Notes under the pieces: generated by a model
Told to the model about the DNA's origin: nothing
The model's input: only the letters and a program-made list of their open reading frames with translations
Database searches by the model: none
Source: Ga0074130 sp035565355
GTDB taxonomy: Bacteria; Pseudomonadota; Gammaproteobacteria; Burkholderiales; Rhodocyclaceae
DNA: 24,438 nucleotides
Reading direction: 5' to 3'
Assembly: GCA_035565355.1 (NCBI GenBank)
Contig: DATMSM010000098.1
Coordinates: forward strand, 1 to 24,438
In this document: in pieces, positions 13,435 through 22,732 of the stretch
Numbering within the stretch: the first letter of the stretch is position 1
Layout of the letters: the number at the start of each line of letters is the position of its first letter
Translations under genes and position numbers: made by a program

Positions 13435-15320
13435 CAGTCGGAGTCCTTCGCCGCGGGGTCGGCCGGCGCCGGCGCGTTCGGCACCTTGCCCAGCAGGTGG
13501 TAGTCGAGCACCTGGCGCACGATGGGGGCCGCGGCCTGGGCGCCGAAGCCGCCGTTTTCAACCAGGATGGCGATGGCGATGGTGGGGTTGTCGGCCGGCG
13601 CAAAAGCAATGAAGAGGGCGTGGTCGCGTAGTTCCTCTTTCAGTGTATGCGCCTTGTACTGCGCACCTCTCAGCGAGAAGGCCTGGGCCGTGCCGGTCTT
13701 GCCGGCGACGGTGTACTCGGCCTTGGCGAAGGCGCGTGCGCCGGTACCCTCGAGATTCACGCCTATCATGGCCTGGCGTATGGTCTCGATGTGTTGCGGC
13801 TTGAGCGGGATGGTCTTGAGCGGCTGCGGTTCAATCAGGCGCTTCTGGCCGCTGCGCGTCTCCGTCACGTGCTGGACCAGGTGCGGGCGGAACATGACGC
13901 CATTGTTGGCCAGCGTTGCCGTGGCCTGCGCCAGCTGCAACATGGTGTAGGCGTTGTAGCCCTGGCCGATGCCGACGGAGATGGTTTCGCCTGCATACCA
14001 TTTCTGTTGCTCCGGCTTCTTGAAGCGCTCCTTCTTCCACTGCGGCGAAGGCAGCACGCCGCGCGCTTCGCCTTCGATGTCGATGCCGGTGCGGCTGCCG
14101 AAGCCGAACTGGCCCATGAAGTTGGCAATGTTCTCAATGCCCATGTCATTGGCCAGCTGGTAGTAGTAGGTGTTGCAGGACTGGACGATGGACTTGTACA
14201 TGTCCACCATGCCGTGGCCGCCCTTCTTGTCGTCCATGAAGGTGTGGTTGCCGAAGCTGAAGTAGCCCGGATCGGCAATCGCCTGTTCGGCGCGGCGCTT
14301 GCCGGTTTCGAGGGCGGCCAGCGCCATGAAGGGCTTGAAGGTCGAGCCCGGCGGGTAGGCGCCGTTGATGGCGCGGTTGAGCAGGGGCTTGTCCGGCGAA
14401 TCGTTGAGCTCGCGCCAGCTTTGCGTATCGATGCCGTCCACAAAGGCGTTCGGGTCGTAGTTGGGCATCGACACCAGCGCCAGCACGCCGCCACTGGAGG
14501 GCTCGATGGCGACCAGTGAGCCGCGCCGATCGCCGAAGGCCTGTTCGGCGATGCGCTGCAGGCGTGCGTCTATGGTCAGGGTTAGCTTGTTGCCGGCGAT
14601 GGGTGCGGTGCGCGCCAGCGTGCGTACGGCGCGGCCGCCGGCGTCGACCTCGACCTGCTCGAAGCCAGACACGCCGTGCAGGTCGAACTCGTAATTCTGC
14701 TCAAGGCCGGTCTTGCCGAAGTGGTCGGTGCCGCGGTAATTGAGTTCCTGGTCGGCATCCTCGATCCGCTCGACGTCCCGGGCATTGATGCGGCCGATGT
14801 AACCCAGCAGGTGCGAGGCGAACTCGCCTTCCGGGTACTGCCGGAACAGGCGCGCCTTGATATCCACACCAGGGAAACGATAGCGGTTGGCGACGAAGCG
14901 GGCGACTTCCTCGTCGCTGAGGCGCGTACGGATCGGCAGCGACTCGAAGTTCTTGGACTCCTCCAGCAGCTTCTTGAAGCGGCGCCGGTCGCGTGGCTGG
15001 ATGTCGACGATTTCGGAGAGCTGGTCTATGGTCGTGTCATAGTCGCCAATCTTACTCGGCGTGATTTCCAGTGTGTAGGCCGAGTAGTTGCGCGCCAGTA
15101 CCACGCCGTTACGATCGACGATAAGGCCGCGATTCGGCGTGATCGGCACCAGCGCGATGCGATTGTCCTCGGCGCGCGTCTGGTAGTACTCGTGCTGGAT
15201 GACCTGCAGCCAGATGAAGCGGGCCAGCAGGATGGCGAAGAAGAAAAGGACGAAGCCGCTGGCGAAGGTGAGCCGGCGGCGAAATTTGTCCAGACCTTCC
15301 TGCGGTTGTTTGAATTCCAT
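13434..15320 (-). CDS. mrdA: Penicillin-binding protein 2 (elongasome transpeptidase)
   Basis: The protein has 628 residues, the normal length. An N-terminal membrane anchor (about 17-40) is followed by the pedestal domain (NRGLIVDRNGVVLA at about 63-76) and the transpeptidase domain. The active-site motifs are S326-T-F-K329 (YPPGSTFKP), S381-C-N383 and K541-T-G543 (AGKTGTAQ). It crosslinks glycan strands made by RodA during side-wall growth. The start ATG has no clear ribosome site, and the intergenic element at 15356-15475 stands just upstream in its leader. Confidence 0.97.
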   Translation of the reverse strand: MEFKQPQEGLDKFRRRLTFASGFVLFFFAILLARFIWLQVIQHEYYQTRAEDNRIALVPITPNRGLIVDRNGVVLARNYSAYTLEITPSKIGDYDTTIDQLSEIVDIQPRDRRRFKKLLEESKNFESLPIRTRLSDEEVARFVANRYRFPGVDIKARLFRQYPEGEFASHLLGYIGRINARDVERIEDADQELNYRGTDHFGKTGLEQNYEFDLHGVSGFEQVEVDAGGRAVRTLARTAPIAGNKLTLTIDARLQRIAEQAFGDRRGSLVAIEPSSGGVLALVSMPNYDPNAFVDGIDTQSWRELNDSPDKPLLNRAINGAYPPGSTFKPFMALAALETGKRRAEQAIADPGYFSFGNHTFMDDKKGGHGMVDMYKSIVQSCNTYYYQLANDMGIENIANFMGQFGFGSRTGIDIEGEARGVLPSPQWKKERFKKPEQQKWYAGETISVGIGQGYNAYTMLQLAQATATLANNGVMFRPHLVQHVTETRSGQKRLIEPQPLKTIPLKPQHIETIRQAMIGVNLEGTGARAFAKAEYTVAGKTGTAQAFSLRGAQYKAHTLKEELRDHALFIAFAPADNPTIAIAILVENGGFGAQAAAPIVRQVLDYHLLGKVPNAPAPADPAAKDSD

Positions 15321-15355
15321 CTAACTAATGCGTTCTTCTGCGCGTGGTACATCAA

Positions 15356-15475
15356 CCCCGATAGCGGGGTGGGGAGCAAGCGAAGCTTGCTGGGCAGTAG
15401 CCCCTTTCCCCGGGAAAGGGGACGGGAGATAGGCCGTTCATTGGGACCAATATGAGCTGCAGGCTCATATTGGTC
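15356..15475 (-). repeat. Composite intergenic element 2 at the mreD 3' end (gene-end palindrome, C-rich hairpin, GAA/TTC-loop hairpin)
   Basis: Three inverted repeats occur in the same order as at 10079-10190. A 13-bp palindrome (arms 15463-15475 and 15445-15457, 5-base spacer) has as its first arm the last codons and stop of mreD. Next comes CCCCTTTCCC/GGGAAAGGGG (15401-15410, 15412-15421). Then AGCAAGC/GCTTGCT closes a 3-base loop (15375-15381, 15385-15391). An extra CCCCG/CGGGG hairpin (15356-15369) follows. Confidence 0.7.
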
Positions 15476-15986
15476 GGTTATCGTCTCTATCCACCGGCTG
15501 ATACTGGGGGATCAGCAGCAGATAGGTCAGCGGATACCAGAGCGCGGTTGCGATCAGGGGCGCCACCAGATACATCACGCCTGGGAACTCTGCGCCACCG
15601 AGCATGCGCACCAGCAGCATGACCAGTTGCGCGCCGAACAGCAGCGGCAGGATGTGCAGCGCCTGCTGACCGAGCGGGAACCAGAGGATGCGGCGCGACA
15701 GGCCGGTGGCGGCGAAGGCGAGCAGCACATAGGCCAGCGCATGCTGCCCCATTAGGCTGGCGTCAGCGACGTCGGCAATCAGGCCCAGGGCAAAGGCGCT
15801 GGTCATGCCGACCTTGAGCGGTTCGCGCACGCACCAGAAAGCCAGCACCAGCGCCACCCAGTCGGGCACGCCATTGATGCGGCCGAGCGGCAGCAGGTTG
15901 AGGAAGAGGGCACCGAACAGCGTCAGCAGGATGAACCAGCCCTTGACCGGCAGCAGGATGCGACGCGAGGAGTGGGTGGGTTGCAT
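15465..15986 (-). CDS. mreD: Rod shape-determining protein MreD
   Basis: The protein has 173 residues with about five transmembrane helices, an inner-membrane partner of MreC. The start MQPTHSSRRILLPVKGWFILLTL and later PLGRINGVPDWVALVLAFW, and GLIADVADASLMGQHALAYVLLAF fit beta-type MreD. The ATG at 15986 lies 2 bases past the mreC stop (TGAGCATG); a longer frame to 16139 runs back through mreC and is rejected. Its last codons form one arm of the palindrome described at 15356-15475. Confidence 0.93.
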   Translation of the reverse strand: MQPTHSSRRILLPVKGWFILLTLFGALFLNLLPLGRINGVPDWVALVLAFWCVREPLKVGMTSAFALGLIADVADASLMGQHALAYVLLAFAATGLSRRILWFPLGQQALHILPLLFGAQLVMLLVRMLGGAEFPGVMYLVAPLIATALWYPLTYLLLIPQYQPVDRDDNRPI

Positions 15987-15988
15987 GC

Positions 15989-16915
15989 TCAGTGTCCGCT
16001 GGTGGCGACGCCGCGCTTGATCTTGCGCCGGCCGGACTTGACGTCGGGGTTCAGCTCGGGCGGCGGCTCTGCCGGCATGACGCGCGAGGCCAGCACCAGC
16101 ACCTGGCCGTTGCGCTCGACGCCGGCCAGCGGTTCGCACAGGATGCGGGCGAAGGTATAGGCGGCGTCGCGGTCGATTTTCTTGACCTTGGCGACCAGCA
16201 GGCCGGGCAGGTAGACCCCGTCCAGGCCCGAGGTGGTGAGCACGTCACCTTCCTCGACTTCCGCATTGGTAGCGAGAAAGCGCAGTTCCATCTGCCCGTT
16301 GCCGGCACCGCTGAGGACGGCGCGCAGGCCATTGCGCTGTATCTGTACGGGGATGGATTGGTTCTTGTCGGTCAGCAGGGTGACTTCGCTGATCAGCGGA
16401 AAGACGCGTGTGACCTGACCGACTACGCCGACATCATCCACCACGACCTGGCCGGTAGCGATGTCGTGCTGCATACCCTTGTCGAGAATGATGCGACGGG
16501 AGAAGGGATCGCGCGCCGCGTACAGGATATCGGCGACCTGCCCATGCGTCGGCTGACGGTCACGCATGTCGAGCAACTCGCGCAGGCGGCGGTTCTCGAG
16601 TTCAAGATGCTCCTGCCGCAGCAGGCGATTGGCCGTGGCCAGCTGACGCTCGCGCAGCTCGCTGTTCTCCGACTGTAAGGTGGTCAGGGAAGAGAAGTAC
16701 TGCCCGGCCCCGCGCAGGAGGTCGACCGGCTGATAGGCCAGTTGTTGCAGCGGGTAGATGGCAGTGGCGATGGTGCCGCGCAGAATGTCCAGGGTATGGA
16801 AGCGCAGGTCAACGATGAGCAGCAGCACCGACAGCGAGGAGAAAATGGCGAGCCGCGCCAGCGGCGCGACGCCACGCTTGAAGAAGGGCGGAGGGGAATG
16901 GCCGACGACAGACAT
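15989..16915 (-). CDS. mreC: Rod shape-determining protein MreC
   Basis: The protein has 308 residues: a cytoplasmic start, one transmembrane helix (about 20-38), a coiled coil (about 74-112, rich in Leu/Glu/Arg) and the periplasmic beta-barrel domain that binds PBP2. Family blocks are DPFSRRIILDKG, VVDDVGVVGQV, SEVTLLTDKNQSIPVQI, GDVLTTSGLDGVYLPGLLVAKV and a basic tail. ATG at 16915 is preceded in frame by GTG at 16918; AAGGG about 14 nt upstream is the only weak ribosome site. A strong hairpin at 16941-16967 separates it from mreB. Confidence 0.95.
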   Translation of the reverse strand: MSVVGHSPPPFFKRGVAPLARLAIFSSLSVLLLIVDLRFHTLDILRGTIATAIYPLQQLAYQPVDLLRGAGQYFSSLTTLQSENSELRERQLATANRLLRQEHLELENRRLRELLDMRDRQPTHGQVADILYAARDPFSRRIILDKGMQHDIATGQVVVDDVGVVGQVTRVFPLISEVTLLTDKNQSIPVQIQRNGLRAVLSGAGNGQMELRFLATNAEVEEGDVLTTSGLDGVYLPGLLVAKVKKIDRDAAYTFARILCEPLAGVERNGQVLVLASRVMPAEPPPELNPDVKSGRRKIKRGVATSGH

Positions 16916-16940
16916 CACATTGGATGGCCCTTGAAACGCA

Positions 16941-16967
16941 AAAGCGGCGCAGGTTCTGCGCCGCTTT
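16941..16967 (-). terminator. Terminator or attenuator between mreB and mreC
   Basis: Twelve-base perfect GC-rich arms (16941-16952 and 16956-16967) close a 3-base loop 22 bases beyond the mreB stop; minus-strand TTTTGCGTTT follows. With no clear separate mreC promoter visible, partial read-through is likely, giving more MreB than MreCD. Confidence 0.65.
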
Positions 16968-16988
16968 GCACCTTAACGGGCCTTAGCT

Positions 16989-18032
<1,044 letters not shown>

Positions 18033-18190
18033 CGGTCTTTTTTCGATCAGTTTGGCGTCAATTGATGGCGCGATGGCAGCAAAAATAGCGCAAGCCCACA
18101 GCGGCGGGTAAGGCGATTAGAGGCAGTTATGATACCCTATCGTGCTTCCCGCATACGTTTTGGCGCCCGTGTTTTTGGCGCATTCCCAGC
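18033..18190. promoter_or_regulatory. Divergent promoter region between mreB and gatC
   Basis: Both the envelope block and the gatCAB operon must start within these 158 bases. A -10-like TATGAT at 18128-18133 (plus) could serve gatC, but no good -35 precedes it. I see no convincing hexamer pair for mreB, nor an inverted repeat. Confidence 0.35.
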
Positions 18191-18478
18191 ATGTCTCTCG
18201 ACCTAGAACAGGTGCAGCGGATTGCCCGCCTTGCCCGCATAGAAATATCTCCCGAAGAAGCGGCCACCGCCCGCGACCAGCTCAATGGCATCTTCGGTCT
18301 CATTGAATCCATGCAAGCCGTTGATACGTCTGGTGTTGCGCCCATGGCGCATGCCGTGGACGTGGTCCAGCGCCTGCGTGAGGACCTTGTGACCGAACAG
18401 AATCGCCGCGAGGCCTTCCAGGCCGTGGCGCCGGAGACTGAAGCCGGTCTGTATTTGGTGCCGAAGGTAATCGAATGA
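18191..18478 (+). CDS. gatC: Asp/Glu-tRNA(Asn/Gln) amidotransferase subunit C
   Basis: The protein has 95 residues and is the small subunit that holds GatA and GatB together. It shows the family order LEQVQRIARLARIEIS, LNGIFGLIESMQAVDTSGVAPMAHAVD and the end EAGLYLVPKVIE. It is the first gene of gatCAB and overlaps gatA by 4 nt (ATGA). The enzyme corrects misacylated Glu-tRNA(Gln) and/or Asp-tRNA(Asn) by amidation. Confidence 0.97.
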   Translation: MSLDLEQVQRIARLARIEISPEEAATARDQLNGIFGLIESMQAVDTSGVAPMAHAVDVVQRLREDLVTEQNRREAFQAVAPETEAGLYLVPKVIE

Positions 18479-19947
18479 GTGACTTGATTAACGCCTCGCT
18501 GCGTGAATTGTCCGCAGCCCTGGATGCCAAGCAGGTTTCCAGCGTCGAACTGTCTACCGTGTTTCTCGACCGGATCGAGAAACTCAATCCGGAAATCAAC
18601 GCCTTTGTAACGCTGGATCGCGCCAAGACGCTGGCCCAGGCAGCCGAGATGGATGCGCGCCGTGCCGGTGGCGAAAAGTCGCCGCTGCTGGGCATCCCGT
18701 TCGGCCACAAGGATATTTTCTGTACCGAAGGCTGGCTGACCACCTGCGGCTCGAAGATGCTGCACAACTTCGTCAGCCCCTACGACGCGACCGTCGTGAC
18801 CAAGCTCAAGCAAGCCGGCGTGGTCACGCTGGGCAAGCTGAACATGGACGAGTTCGCCATGGGGTCGTCGAACGAGACTTCCTACTTCGGCCCCGTGAAG
18901 AATCCCTGGGACGTGAAGCGCGTGCCTGGCGGCTCCTCCGGCGGTTCGGCGGCAGCGATTGCTGCGCGTCTGGCGCCGGCCGTGACCGGCACCGACACCG
19001 GCGGCTCGATCCGCCAGCCGGCCTCGCTGTGCGGCCTCACGGGCTTGAAGCCGACCTACGGCGTGGTTTCGCGCTACGGCATGATCGCCTTTGCCTCCTC
19101 GCTCGACCAGGCCGGCCCGATGGCCAAGTCCGCCGAAGACTGCGCGCTGATGTTGAACGCCATGGCCGGTTTCGACGAACGCGACTCGACTTCGCTGCAA
19201 CGCGAGAGCGAGGACTACACGCGTGACCTCGCCAAGCCTCTGAACGGTCTGCGTATCGGTCTGCCCAAAGAGTTTTTCGGCGAGGGCATGGCCGATGATG
19301 TGCGCGCCACGGTAGAAGCTGCGCTCGACCAATACCGCCAGCTGGGTGCGGTGACGGTTGAAGTGAGCCTGCCGAATTCCGGCCTGTCCGTCCCCGCCTA
19401 CTACGTGATCGCCCCGGCCGAGGCCTCCAGCAATCTGTCGCGCTTCGACGGCGTGCGCTACGGCTATCGTGCGCCTGAGTTCGCCAACCTCGACGACATG
19501 TACTCCAAGAGCCGCGCCCAAGGCTTCGGCAGCGAAGTGAAGCGCCGCATCCTGATCGGCACCTATGTGCTCTCGCACGGCTACTATGACGCCTACTACC
19601 TGCAGGCGCAGAAGATCCGCCGCCTGATCGCCGCCGATTTCGTCGAAGCCTTCAAGTCCTGCGACGTCATCATGGGGCCGGCCGCGCCCGATACTGCGTT
19701 CGAGTTCGGCGCCAAGAGTGGTGACCCGGTCAAGATGTATCTGTCCGACATCTACACGATCTCGACCAATCTGGCCGGCCTGCCCGGCATGTCGGTTCCG
19801 GCCGGCTTCAGCGACAAGACGGGCAGCAAGCTGCCGGTCGGCCTGCAGATCATCGGTAACTATTTCGAAGAAGCGAAGATGCTCAACGTTGCGCATCAAT
19901 ATCAGCAAGTTACGAACTGGCATCGCGAGATGCCTGCGGGGATCTGA
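18475..19947 (+). CDS. gatA: Asp/Glu-tRNA(Asn/Gln) amidotransferase subunit A
   Basis: The protein has 490 residues and belongs to the amidase signature family. It frees ammonia from glutamine. The catalytic triad K79 (PFGHKD), S154 (GGSSGGS) and S178 (DTGGSIRQPAS) sits at the same numbers as known for GatA enzymes. It is intact and coupled to gatC by a 4-nt overlap; gatB follows after 2 bases. Confidence 0.98.
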   Translation: MSDLINASLRELSAALDAKQVSSVELSTVFLDRIEKLNPEINAFVTLDRAKTLAQAAEMDARRAGGEKSPLLGIPFGHKDIFCTEGWLTTCGSKMLHNFVSPYDATVVTKLKQAGVVTLGKLNMDEFAMGSSNETSYFGPVKNPWDVKRVPGGSSGGSAAAIAARLAPAVTGTDTGGSIRQPASLCGLTGLKPTYGVVSRYGMIAFASSLDQAGPMAKSAEDCALMLNAMAGFDERDSTSLQRESEDYTRDLAKPLNGLRIGLPKEFFGEGMADDVRATVEAALDQYRQLGAVTVEVSLPNSGLSVPAYYVIAPAEASSNLSRFDGVRYGYRAPEFANLDDMYSKSRAQGFGSEVKRRILIGTYVLSHGYYDAYYLQAQKIRRLIAADFVEAFKSCDVIMGPAAPDTAFEFGAKSGDPVKMYLSDIYTISTNLAGLPGMSVPAGFSDKTGSKLPVGLQIIGNYFEEAKMLNVAHQYQQVTNWHREMPAGI

Positions 19948-19949
19948 CC

Positions 19950-21386
19950 ATGAAGTGGGAAGTCGTCATCGGTCTTGAGACCCACGCCCAGCTGCAGACC
20001 AAGTCCAAGATCTTCTGCGGCGCATCGACCGCCTTCGGCGCCGAGCCGAACACGCAAGCCGACGCCGTCAGCCTGGCCCTGCCCGGCGTGCTGCCGGTGC
20101 TCAATCGCGAAGCCGTGGTTTGCGCCATCAAGTTCGGTCTGGCCATCGGCGCACAGATCACCGAGCGCTCGGTGTTTGCGCGCAAGAACTACTTCTACCC
20201 TGACCTGCCCAAGGGCTACCAGATCAGCCAGATGGATCTGCCGGTCGTGGTCGGCGGCAGCATCAGCATCAATGTCGACGGCAAGGAGAAGGCCGTCACG
20301 CTGACCCGTGCCCACCTTGAGGAAGATGCGGGCAAGTCGCTGCACGAGGACTTCCACGGCAAGTCGGGCATAGACCTGAACCGCGCCGGTACGCCTCTGC
20401 TCGAAATCGTGACCGAGCCGGATATGCGCTCTGCCGCCGAGGCTGTCGCCTACGCCAAGAAACTGCACGAGCTGGTGCAATGGATCGGCATTTGCGACGG
20501 CAATATGCAGGAAGGTTCCTTCCGCTGCGACGCCAACGTTTCCGTGCGTCGCCCCGGCGAGCCTTACGGTACGCGCCGCGAGATCAAGAACCTCAACTCC
20601 TTCCGCTTTCTCGAACAGGCCATCAACTACGAGGTGCAGTGGCAGATCAGCGAGATCGAGGAGGGCCGCAAGATTCAGCAGGCGACCGTGCTGTTCGACC
20701 CGGACACGGGCGAGACGCGCACCATGCGTACCAAGGAAGACGCGCACGACTACCGCTACTTCCCTGACCCCGACCTGCTGCCGGTCGAGATCACCGAGAC
20801 CTGGAAGGCCGAGGTCAAGGCTTCTATGCCCGAGCTGCCGCAGGCCATGCAGCAGCGCTTCACCAGCGAGTACGGCCTGTCAGTCTATGACGCCGACATC
20901 ATCACGTCGTCGCGCGAAATGGCGCAGTACTTCCTTGATACGGTGGCGATTACCGGCGCGGCGAGCGCCAAGCTCTGCGCCAACTGGATCCAGGGTGATC
21001 TGGCGGCGCGTCTGAACAAGGAAGACAAGGCCATCGCCGATGCACCGATCAGTCCGACGCAGTTGGCCGGCATCGTGCAACGCATTGTCGACAACACCAT
21101 CTCCAACAAGATCGGCAAGGACGTCTTCGAGGTGCTGTGGAACGGTGAAGGCAAGGACGCCGACGCCGTGATCGAGGCCAAGGGCTGGAAGCAGATCACC
21201 GATACTGGCGCCATCGAGGCCATCATCGATGAAGTGCTGGCGGCCAATCCGAAGTCGGTCGAGGAATTCCGCGCCGGCAAGGACAAGGCCTTCAATGCGC
21301 TGGTGGGGCAGGCCATGAAGGCCACCAAGGGCAAGGCCAACCCGCAGCAGGTGAATGACTTGCTGAAGAAAAAGCTGACTGGCTGA
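19950..21386 (+). CDS. gatB: Asp/Glu-tRNA(Asn/Gln) amidotransferase subunit B
   Basis: The protein has 478 residues. It activates the misacylated tRNA with ATP and transfers ammonia to it. The catalytic cradle MKWEVVIGLETHAQL, KNYFYPDLPKGYQISQ, LEEDAGKS and NRAGTPLLEIVTEPD is followed by the helical part and the C-terminal YqeY-like tail (about 410-478) that binds tRNA. A strong terminator follows its stop. Confidence 0.98.
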   Translation: MKWEVVIGLETHAQLQTKSKIFCGASTAFGAEPNTQADAVSLALPGVLPVLNREAVVCAIKFGLAIGAQITERSVFARKNYFYPDLPKGYQISQMDLPVVVGGSISINVDGKEKAVTLTRAHLEEDAGKSLHEDFHGKSGIDLNRAGTPLLEIVTEPDMRSAAEAVAYAKKLHELVQWIGICDGNMQEGSFRCDANVSVRRPGEPYGTRREIKNLNSFRFLEQAINYEVQWQISEIEEGRKIQQATVLFDPDTGETRTMRTKEDAHDYRYFPDPDLLPVEITETWKAEVKASMPELPQAMQQRFTSEYGLSVYDADIITSSREMAQYFLDTVAITGAASAKLCANWIQGDLAARLNKEDKAIADAPISPTQLAGIVQRIVDNTISNKIGKDVFEVLWNGEGKDADAVIEAKGWKQITDTGAIEAIIDEVLAANPKSVEEFRAGKDKAFNALVGQAMKATKGKANPQQVNDLLKKKLTG

Positions 21387-21397
21387 CCTGCGTCGAA

Positions 21398-21434
21398 AAA
21401 CAAAAAGGGCCGCTGATCGCGGCCCTTTTTGTTT
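21398..21434. terminator. Bidirectional terminator after gatB
   Basis: Sixteen-base perfect arms (21398-21413, 21419-21434) with a 5-base loop carry a GGGCCGC core flanked by A5 and T5. It can end both gatCAB (plus) and the pyrE/secreted-protein transcript (minus), whose last stop is at 21451. Confidence 0.9.
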
Positions 21435-21450
21435 GGTGCGGAGACGGCGT

Positions 21451-22068
21451 TCAGCGCATGCGATCCGAGCCCGCCGTCAGGCGTATGTAGCGCTGCTTTT
21501 CTTCGTCGAAGCGCAGCTTGGCCGCCTCGATTTCCTGACCTCGGGTTTCGATGGCCTTCTTCTGCGCCTGGATGTCCTGCTCGTTCCGGTCGACCTGGGT
21601 CTTGAGCTCGTCCGGCATCTTGCCTTTCTTGTAGAACTCGGCTTCGTTGTTCAGCTTCAGCTTGTGCTTTTCCGCATCGGCCAGCCGCTTTTCCATCTGC
21701 TGCTGGCCTTTCCTTAGGTCGTTTAGCAAGCGCTCATGGCCGATGTCCATGTCGCTGAGCGTGGCATAGGTGCCGACCAGCTTGCGATCCTGGCGATCCT
21801 GCTCGGCGCGCTTTTCCTCCTCTTCGCGCTGGCGGGCGAGTTCGGCTTCCTTCAGGAGCTTTTGCTCTGGCGTCAGGGGGGCGGCGTAATGCCTGACCAC
21901 CATGCCTCTCTGGTTGAGCTGGCGGTAGGCCTTGCCGGAGCAGGCTGGCGGCACGCCGTCGTCGCAATAGGTTTTGCCGTTTGCCTCGCAGCAAAAGGTG
22001 CTGGCCTGCGCGGCCAGCGGCAGTGTGACAAGGAACAGCAATGGACTGATGCGTACCCAGAACGCCAT
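21451..22068 (-). CDS. Secreted Cys-containing coiled-coil protein (DUF4124-like N-terminus)
   Basis: The protein has 205 residues: a signal peptide (about 1-22, ending AAQAS), a short Cys-rich head (C26, C27, C35, C43 in FCCEANGKTYCDDGVPPACSG) and a long charged coiled coil (about 66-200) rich in Lys, Glu, Gln and Arg. The head resembles the start of DUF4124 proteins, which also read DANGK-then-Cys, but the match is short. It starts 12 bases after the pyrE stop on the same strand and is likely co-transcribed with it. Its function is unknown; structural or scaffolding roles in the periplasm are possible. Confidence 0.75.
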   Translation of the reverse strand: MAFWVRISPLLFLVTLPLAAQASTFCCEANGKTYCDDGVPPACSGKAYRQLNQRGMVVRHYAAPLTPEQKLLKEAELARQREEEEKRAEQDRQDRKLVGTYATLSDMDIGHERLLNDLRKGQQQMEKRLADAEKHKLKLNNEAEFYKKGKMPDELKTQVDRNEQDIQAQKKAIETRGQEIEAAKLRFDEEKQRYIRLTAGSDRMR

Positions 22069-22080
22069 GGTTAGCCCCGT

Positions 22081-22716
22081 TTAGATGCCGTACTCCTGAC
22101 GGTAAGCGGAGACGGCAGCAAGGTTTTGTTGTAGCTCCGGATTGTCGCCGAGATAGCTGATCAAATCGGCAAGCGTGGCCACCGGAATTACAGGAATGTT
22201 GTAATTTCGCTCCACCTCCTGCACCGCCGACAGGGTGCCCTGGCCACGCTCCTGGCGATCCAGCGCGATCACGACGCCGGCCAGCTCGGCGCCGGCCTGG
22301 TGTATCAATTCCACCGATTCACGAACCGAGGTGCCGGCCGAAATCACGTCGTCGATCACCAGTACGCGGCCCTTGAGCGGGGCGCCGACCAGGGTGCCGC
22401 CTTCGCCGTGGTCCTTGGCTTCCTTGCGGTTATAGGCATACGGGGTGTTGTGACCATGCTGGGCCAGCATCATGGCGGTGCCGGCGGCGAGCGGGATGCC
22501 CTTGTAGGCCGGCCCGAACAGCACATCGAACTTGAGGCCGGAGGCGATGATGGCGCGCGCGTAGAAGTCGCACAGCTTGAGCATACTGTCGCCGTCGTTG
22601 AACAGGCCCGCATTGAAGAAGTAGGGCGACTGACGGCCTGCTTTGGTGGTGAACTCGCCAAAGCGCAATACCTTGCGTTCACAGGCGAATCCGATGAAAT
22701 CCCGGCTAAAATCCAA
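22081..22716 (-). CDS. pyrE: Orotate phosphoribosyltransferase
   Basis: The protein has 211 residues and makes OMP from orotate and PRPP in pyrimidine synthesis. Seen are VLRFGEFTTKAGRQSPYFFNAG (with K26), the flexible-loop lysines in NRKEAKDHGEGG (about 96-107) and the PRPP loop VLVIDDVISAGTS (about 118-130). The start is a TTG at 22716, chosen because AAGGAAAAG stands about 4-12 nt upstream and the protein then begins at the family's normal place (DFSRDFIGFA). The frame is open further up to 22845, but that part is antisense to xth and unlike PyrE. Confidence 0.95.
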   Translation of the reverse strand: MDFSRDFIGFACERKVLRFGEFTTKAGRQSPYFFNAGLFNDGDSMLKLCDFYARAIIASGLKFDVLFGPAYKGIPLAAGTAMMLAQHGHNTPYAYNRKEAKDHGEGGTLVGAPLKGRVLVIDDVISAGTSVRESVELIHQAGAELAGVVIALDRQERGQGTLSAVQEVERNYNIPVIPVATLADLISYLGDNPELQQNLAAVSAYRQEYGI

Positions 22717-22732
22717 GGTCTTTTCCTTCCAG

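Noticed and set aside
15987..16139. Longer start for mreD
   Set aside because: The extension runs through the mreC coding region and is Arg/Ala-rich shadow sequence.
18127..19923. 598-codon open frame on the minus strand
   Set aside because: It lies opposite gatC and gatA, which are clearly real; no recognisable motifs.
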